DNA from: Pseudomonas hormoni
GTDB taxonomy: Bacteria > Pseudomonadota > Gammaproteobacteria > Pseudomonadales > Pseudomonadaceae
Assembly: GCF_018502625.1 (NCBI RefSeq)
Contig: NZ_CP075566.1
Location: 2,175,001-2,239,000 of the forward strand
Length of the DNA: 64,000 nt
Direction of reading: 5' to 3'
The notes beneath the pieces are model-generated. The model did no database searches. It was not told the origin of the DNA and saw nothing but the letters and a program-made list of their open reading frames with translations. Made by a program: the position numbers and the translations under genes. Positions 59,986-64,000 of this stretch are shown piece after piece; within the stretch, counting starts at the first letter, position 1, and each line of letters opens with the position of its first letter.

Positions 59986-62217
59986 CTAGAGTTTCCAGTC
60001 CAGGCTCAGGGTCACCGTTCGCGGGTCACCCCAATACACGCCGTTGTAGAAACCGACGTTGTCGTAATACTGCTTGTCGAACAGGTTTTCGACGTTGAGC
60101 GAGGCAGACAGGTGCGGGTCGAACTCGTAACGTGACATCAAGTTGACCACGGTGTACGCCCCTTGCCGGATGTTGGTCTTTTCAGTCATCACGCTGCCAG
60201 CGGCGTTGCGTCCGACCGGGCGATTGGCAGCGCGGTAAACGTCACTTTGCCAGTTCACTGCGCCGCCCACGGTCAGGGCCTGCCAGTCGCCAGGCAAGCG
60301 ATACGAAGTGGACACCCGAAGCAGGTTCAGCGGCTGACTGGTATTGGTGCGTTTATCTTCACCATTGACCGAGTGGGTGTAGGTGTAACCGGCGGTCATG
60401 TTCCAGTGCGGCATGACCTCGCCGGAGAGCTCGGTTTCGAAACCCTGAACCTTGTTGCCCTTGCCGCTGGATGTGTAGAACTCCTCGCCGGTGACCGGGT
60501 CCGGCGGCACCGAATCGTCCCGTTCGGCGACGTTGTCCTGTTTGCTCCAGAACAAGGCAGTGGCGAGGTTCAGCCGCTCCTCCAGCAGGCTGCCCTTGAG
60601 GCCCAGTTCATAGTTGCTGCCCACCACCGGTTCGAGGTATTTGCGGCTGCTGTCGCGGTTGGTTTGCGGCTTGAAGATATCGGTGTAGCTGATGTAAGCC
60701 GTGTATTCGGGCGTCAGGTCGTACAGCAGCCCGGCGTACGGCGTCCACTGGTCGTTGTGTTGCTGGCGGGTCACTTCGGACTCGCTCAACTGCAGATTGT
60801 CGTTGTAGCTGTTGGCCGTTTTCGACGCTTTCCAGCTGCCATAGCGGCTGCCGAGGACGGCGTGCAGTTCGTCGGTCAACGTCAGGCGAGTGGCCAGGTA
60901 ACCGGCCTTTTGGCGGGTGTTGTCGCTGGAGCCAGGCAGGCCGGTGACGGTGTCGGGGAATTTGGGGATGCCGCCCATGTACTTCCAGTCGGGCACTTTT
61001 TCGTAGTCCTTCGGGGCGCCATCGACGGTGTAGGGGCTTTCGTCACTGCGTTCGGCTTCGCCATACCCGAGCATCATTTCGTGCTCACGCCCGAACACTG
61101 AATACGGTCCGGACACGTTGAAGTCATAGGCCTTCATTTTTTGCGTACCGATCATGTGGCTGACATTGGCGATCATGCCGCGGCGGTCCGCCTCGGGGAA
61201 GCCGCCACCGCCGTAGTAAATTTTGCCGTCGGTGTCGCTTTCGCGATGGGTGTAAGCCGCCTTGAGGTGCCAGCCCATCCCCAGTTGTTGATCCAGCGTG
61301 GCGAACGCGGTCTTGTCTTTTAGCGGCCAGGAACTCCAGGGTGTGGCCATGTTGGTGGAGCGACCGAGACTGGCTTTGCTGCCGTCCGCGTTCCAGTAGG
61401 GCACGGTGCCCCAGGAGGTGCCCTGCACCTGTTTGTCCTGATAGTCATAACCCACGGCGAGCACCGTATCGTCGGTCAGGTCGGCTTCGAGAATCCCGTA
61501 GCCGACTTCCCGTTGCAGCTGATACTTGTCGCGCACTGAATGGCTGTCGCGATAGGCCAGCACGCTACGCCCGCGCAGGCGTCCGTCGAAGGCCAGCGGC
61601 CCGCCGACATCGACGTAACTGTAGTAATCGTCATAACTGCCGCCGCTGACACCGGTTTTGGCTTCCCACTGCGCCGTCGGACGTTTGCGCACCATGTTGA
61701 TGGTGGCCGAAGGGTCGCCTGCGCCTGTGGTCAGGCCGGTTGCGCCGCGGACGACTTCGATGCGGTCATAGATGATGGTGTCGGAATCGGACTTCATGTA
61801 GTTGAAGGTGTTGAGCATCCCGTCGATCTGGAAATTGTTGATCGTGTAGCCGCGGGAGGAATAGACGACCCGGTCCGAGTCGTTGTGCTGAACCACCACG
61901 CCCGTGGTCTGGCGCATTGCGTCGGAGAGCGTATCGAGTTTGAAGTCGTCCATTTGCTGGCGCGTGATCACGGACACCGATTGTGGCGTTTCCTTGATCG
62001 ACAGGTTCAGGCGGGTGGCGGTGCTCATGGCGCCGGTGGTGTACGAGCCGGTGTTTTCGGTGGTGCTGCCCAAGCCTTGGGCCGTGATGCTGGTGGCACC
62101 GAGTTCCAGGGCGGAGGGTTGTTTGTCCGGGTCGTTTTCAGCCAGCAGGTCCGGGCTCAGCGCGGCACTGCAAAGCCCAAGGGTAAAGGTCATGGAACGG
62201 GTGATAGGCGCGAACAT
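59986..62217 (-). CDS. TonB-dependent siderophore receptor
   Basis: This 743-residue outer-membrane protein has a signal peptide (MFAPITRSMTFTLGLCSAAL, then SPDLLAEND), a plug domain (TPQSVSVITRQQMDDFKLDT; RGYTINNFQIDGM; IEVVRGATGLTTGAGDPSAT) and a C-terminal 22-strand barrel ending NLFDKQYYDNVGFYNGVYWG and the terminal aromatic-type residue pattern LSLDWKL. No FecR-signalling extension is seen between the signal peptide and plug, so it is a plain transporter. The ATG at 62217 has AAGGAG upstream. A Fur-box-like site lies upstream. The siderophore is not identifiable; no biosynthesis genes are nearby. Confidence 0.94.
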   Translation of the reverse strand: MFAPITRSMTFTLGLCSAALSPDLLAENDPDKQPSALELGATSITAQGLGSTTENTGSYTTGAMSTATRLNLSIKETPQSVSVITRQQMDDFKLDTLSDAMRQTTGVVVQHNDSDRVVYSSRGYTINNFQIDGMLNTFNYMKSDSDTIIYDRIEVVRGATGLTTGAGDPSATINMVRKRPTAQWEAKTGVSGGSYDDYYSYVDVGGPLAFDGRLRGRSVLAYRDSHSVRDKYQLQREVGYGILEADLTDDTVLAVGYDYQDKQVQGTSWGTVPYWNADGSKASLGRSTNMATPWSSWPLKDKTAFATLDQQLGMGWHLKAAYTHRESDTDGKIYYGGGGFPEADRRGMIANVSHMIGTQKMKAYDFNVSGPYSVFGREHEMMLGYGEAERSDESPYTVDGAPKDYEKVPDWKYMGGIPKFPDTVTGLPGSSDNTRQKAGYLATRLTLTDELHAVLGSRYGSWKASKTANSYNDNLQLSESEVTRQQHNDQWTPYAGLLYDLTPEYTAYISYTDIFKPQTNRDSSRKYLEPVVGSNYELGLKGSLLEERLNLATALFWSKQDNVAERDDSVPPDPVTGEEFYTSSGKGNKVQGFETELSGEVMPHWNMTAGYTYTHSVNGEDKRTNTSQPLNLLRVSTSYRLPGDWQALTVGGAVNWQSDVYRAANRPVGRNAAGSVMTEKTNIRQGAYTVVNLMSRYEFDPHLSASLNVENLFDKQYYDNVGFYNGVYWGDPRTVTLSLDWKL

Positions 62218-62293
62218 CGCGGCCGACTCCTTGTCGTCAATGGAAAAATTCCGTTTGTTCAAAGACGAAGGAGGGCGAGGGTATTTAGCGATA

Positions 62294-62312
62294 AACGAGA
62301 ATAATTATTATC
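62294..62312. promoter_or_regulatory. Fur-box-like site upstream of the TonB receptor
   Basis: The 16-base core GAGAATAATTATTATC (62297-62312) resembles the Fur consensus (GATAATGATAATCATTATC) in its A+T pattern and inverted symmetry. It lies about 80 bases before the receptor start, consistent with iron repression. Confidence 0.75.
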
Positions 62313-62325
62313 TTTGCGAAACAAC

Positions 62326-62417
62326 TGTAGGAGCGAAGCTTGCTCGCGAAGGTATCAGCTCAGCCAACATAACTGTTGAACATGCAGTCCTCTTCGCGAG
62401 CAAGCTTCGCTCCTACA
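62326..62417. repeat. REPIN upstream of the receptor gene
   Basis: TGTAGGAGCGAAGCTTGCTC and GAGCAAGCTTCGCTCCTACA are perfect mirror arms; the spacer has ACATAACTGTTGAACAT. It separates the Fur-box-like region from the transferase gene. Confidence 0.88.
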
Positions 62418-62420
62418 CGA

Positions 62421-64000
62421 TTACTGTTGAACGATGCCCGCAGGGTTCGGCTTCGCCTTGGGTTTGATCAGGCTGAAGTCGATCAACGCCTTCTGCTCGC
62501 GCTCATAAGGATTGCCGATCATCAATGGGCGAGGCTTGAAGCTATCGCTGACCAGGCTCTTGCTGCGATCGAGTTCATCGAAACTCAAACCTGCCAGATC
62601 GGCCCAGGTATGGATCAGGTGCGAGCTGCTGTACGGCCGCCCGAGGTCTTCGGCGAAGCTCCAGTCATGGCTTTCGCGCCATTTCGGCGAGGCCCAGGCC
62701 ATGAACGGAATGGTGTACATCGGCGCCGTCGGCTTGGCTTCATTGCGACCGAGAGTGTTATGGCCCGCCGAATCGAAAACGTCTTCGCCGTGGTCAGAGA
62801 GGTACAGCAGGAAACCGTTCGGATCGGATTTGGCGTAGTCCTTGATCAGGCTCGAGACCACGAAGTCGTTATACAGCACTGCGTTGTCATAGCTGTTGTA
62901 GGTCGGCAGTTGATCGTCACGCACGCCGGCGGGAACGCCGTTGCGGTCCTTGAACTTGTCGAATGTCGACGGATAGCGGTACTGGTAGCTCATGTGCGTG
63001 CCGAGCAGATGCACGACGATCAACTTGCGTGGCGCCGCGTCGGCCAGGGCCTTGTTGAACGGTTCGATGACATCGCCGTCGTACTGGGCGGCATTCTGGT
63101 TGCGGTTGTTGTTCAGGTACACCTGCTCGTCGGCCTGCTCGGAGAAGGTCGTGAGCATGGTGTTGCGCTTGGTCATGGTCTGCTGGTTGGTGATCCAGAA
63201 GGTTTTGTAGCCGGCCTGTTTCATCATGCTGACCAGCGATGGGGTCGAGAGGTACAGGTCCGGGTTTTCTTCGTCGGCGAAGGTCAGCACCTGCTGCAAC
63301 GCCTCGATGGTGTAGGGGCGCGGGGTGATGACGTTATCGAAGACCGCCAGTTGATCCTTGAGCTTGTCCAGTTCCGGCGTGGTTTCACGCGGGTAACCGT
63401 AGAGGCTCATGCGCTGACGGTTGGTGGATTCACCAATCACCAGCACCAGGGTGGCCGGCTGGTTGGCCATCGTATCCTTGAGGTTGTTCAGGGGTGGAAT
63501 CTTGCTCGCACTGTCGAGCATGTCCTGCATGCCGGCGAGGGTGTCGAGGTAACGGTGATAGGCCACCGCCATCTGCCATGGCACTGCCGGTTCGATGCGG
63601 GTTTCGAGTTTTTCGAAACCTTCGGCGAGGCTGCCGGTGCGGACGGTCTGTTTGATCATCGGATACCCGACCACGGCCACCAGAATGGCTGTCGCCGCCA
63701 CCAGCGCGCGAACGCGGGGCATGTACACCGGGCGCAACCGCGTCCACAGGAAATACGCGAACAGGGTGTGGGCGAGGAACGCTGCCACCATCCACCAGGC
63801 GAAATACTGGGTCATGTACTCGCCGGCTTCAGAGATGTTCGACTCGAACATGATGAAGATGACGCTCTGGGAGAATTCCTGCTGATAGATGAAGAAATAA
63901 CCCAGGCTCGCCATTGAGCAGGCCCACAGCACCACGCCGATCAGCGCGGCCAATACACGGGTTTGTCGGGGGAACAGCAGCATCGGCGCCAGCCAGATGG
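62421..64000 (-). CDS. Phosphoethanolamine transferase, EptA/CptA-like (partial at window edge)
   Basis: The frame runs off the right edge, so the N-terminus is missing (about 526 residues are visible). Membrane helices near the start (VLAALIGVVLWACSMASLGY; FAWWMVAAFLAHTLFAYFL) are followed by a periplasmic sulfatase-fold domain. The nucleophile region is VIGESTNRQRMSLYGYPRET (Thr), with metal-ligand motifs LYLSDHGEDVFD and GHNTLGRNE and the substrate segment VHLLGTHMSY. These enzymes transfer phosphoethanolamine from phosphatidylethanolamine to lipid A (EptA) or heptose (CptA); this one looks closer to CptA/EptC than to EptA by its sequence style, but the distinction is not secure. Confidence 0.9.
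   Translation of the reverse strand, partial: IWLAPMLLFPRQTRVLAALIGVVLWACSMASLGYFFIYQQEFSQSVIFIMFESNISEAGEYMTQYFAWWMVAAFLAHTLFAYFLWTRLRPVYMPRVRALVAATAILVAVVGYPMIKQTVRTGSLAEGFEKLETRIEPAVPWQMAVAYHRYLDTLAGMQDMLDSASKIPPLNNLKDTMANQPATLVLVIGESTNRQRMSLYGYPRETTPELDKLKDQLAVFDNVITPRPYTIEALQQVLTFADEENPDLYLSTPSLVSMMKQAGYKTFWITNQQTMTKRNTMLTTFSEQADEQVYLNNNRNQNAAQYDGDVIEPFNKALADAAPRKLIVVHLLGTHMSYQYRYPSTFDKFKDRNGVPAGVRDDQLPTYNSYDNAVLYNDFVVSSLIKDYAKSDPNGFLLYLSDHGEDVFDSAGHNTLGRNEAKPTAPMYTIPFMAWASPKWRESHDWSFAEDLGRPYSSSHLIHTWADLAGLSFDELDRSKSLVSDSFKPRPLMIGNPYEREQKALIDFSLIKPKAKPNPAGIVQQ

Noticed and set aside
7792..62417. Repeated palindromes considered as a CRISPR array
   Set aside because: Copies are scattered singly between genes and are inverted pairs, not regularly spaced direct repeats with unique spacers.
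7792..62417. Palindromes considered as terminal inverted repeats of insertion sequences
   Set aside because: No transposase gene lies between any pair and the arm spacing is under about 110 bases.
62376..63917. A 513-codon plus-strand frame opposite the phosphoethanolamine transferase
   Set aside because: Shadow of high-G+C codon bias; it begins inside a REPIN.

Overview
The window looks like a chromosome segment of a fluorescent-group Pseudomonas. The reasons are high G+C coding sequence, an Hpd protein that closely matches the P. fluorescens enzyme as I remember it, an MvaT/MvaU-type H-NS protein, an unusually long NAD-glutamate dehydrogenase, and more than twenty Pseudomonas REP/REPIN palindromes between genes. 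I see no rRNA, tRNA, CRISPR array, prophage or insertion sequence. It reads as core genome with accessory metabolic modules.

Left part (1-9000): the 3' end of ahpF, glyoxalase I, a secreted protein of unknown function, an MvaU-like nucleoid protein with a TTG start, a CSS-motif/EAL c-di-GMP phosphodiesterase, a divergent LysR/EamA exporter pair, 4-hydroxyphenylpyruvate dioxygenase and a RarD-type permease. Sugar-acid region (9000-23000): an aldo/keto reductase; a glycerate module (MFS transporter, CdaR-type regulator, glycerate kinase); and a complete-looking pentonate oxidation module. That module has a GntR/FadR-type regulator, an L-arabinonate/D-xylonate dehydratase, an MFS transporter, an AraD1/GguC-type dehydratase and 2-oxoglutarate semialdehyde dehydrogenase, with two FadR-consensus operators in the divergent promoter. 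A beta-propeller lactonase follows.

Middle (23000-43000): a cluster of four very small secreted or membrane proteins, sbcD-sbcC-gst, a tightly overlapping moxR-DUF58-DUF4381-VWA-VWA/TPR-BatD operon, a small acidic protein and the large gdhB gene.

Right part (43000-64000): a lipoprotein, a periplasmic cupin, a monooxygenase-fold protein, a MocR regulator divergent from an AhpD-like protein, a LysR orphan, GNAT and racemase genes, and a respiratory cluster (orphan CcoN with a small partner, divergent from a siroheme reductase and DUF934). The respiratory cluster resembles the cyanide-inducible PA4129-PA4134 set of P. aeruginosa. Then come an aldo/keto reductase with a WYL regulator, zapE, DinB and GNAT genes, a TonB siderophore receptor with a Fur-box-like site, and the 3' part of a phosphoethanolamine transferase gene that runs off the window.

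The most interesting points are the FadR-type operators in the pentonate module, the small-protein cluster, the degenerate MIDAS in the VWA/TPR protein, the orphan CcoN cluster, and a REPIN of one family nested inside a REP element of another. Family assignments rest on recognisable motifs and recalled homologues; no searches were run.
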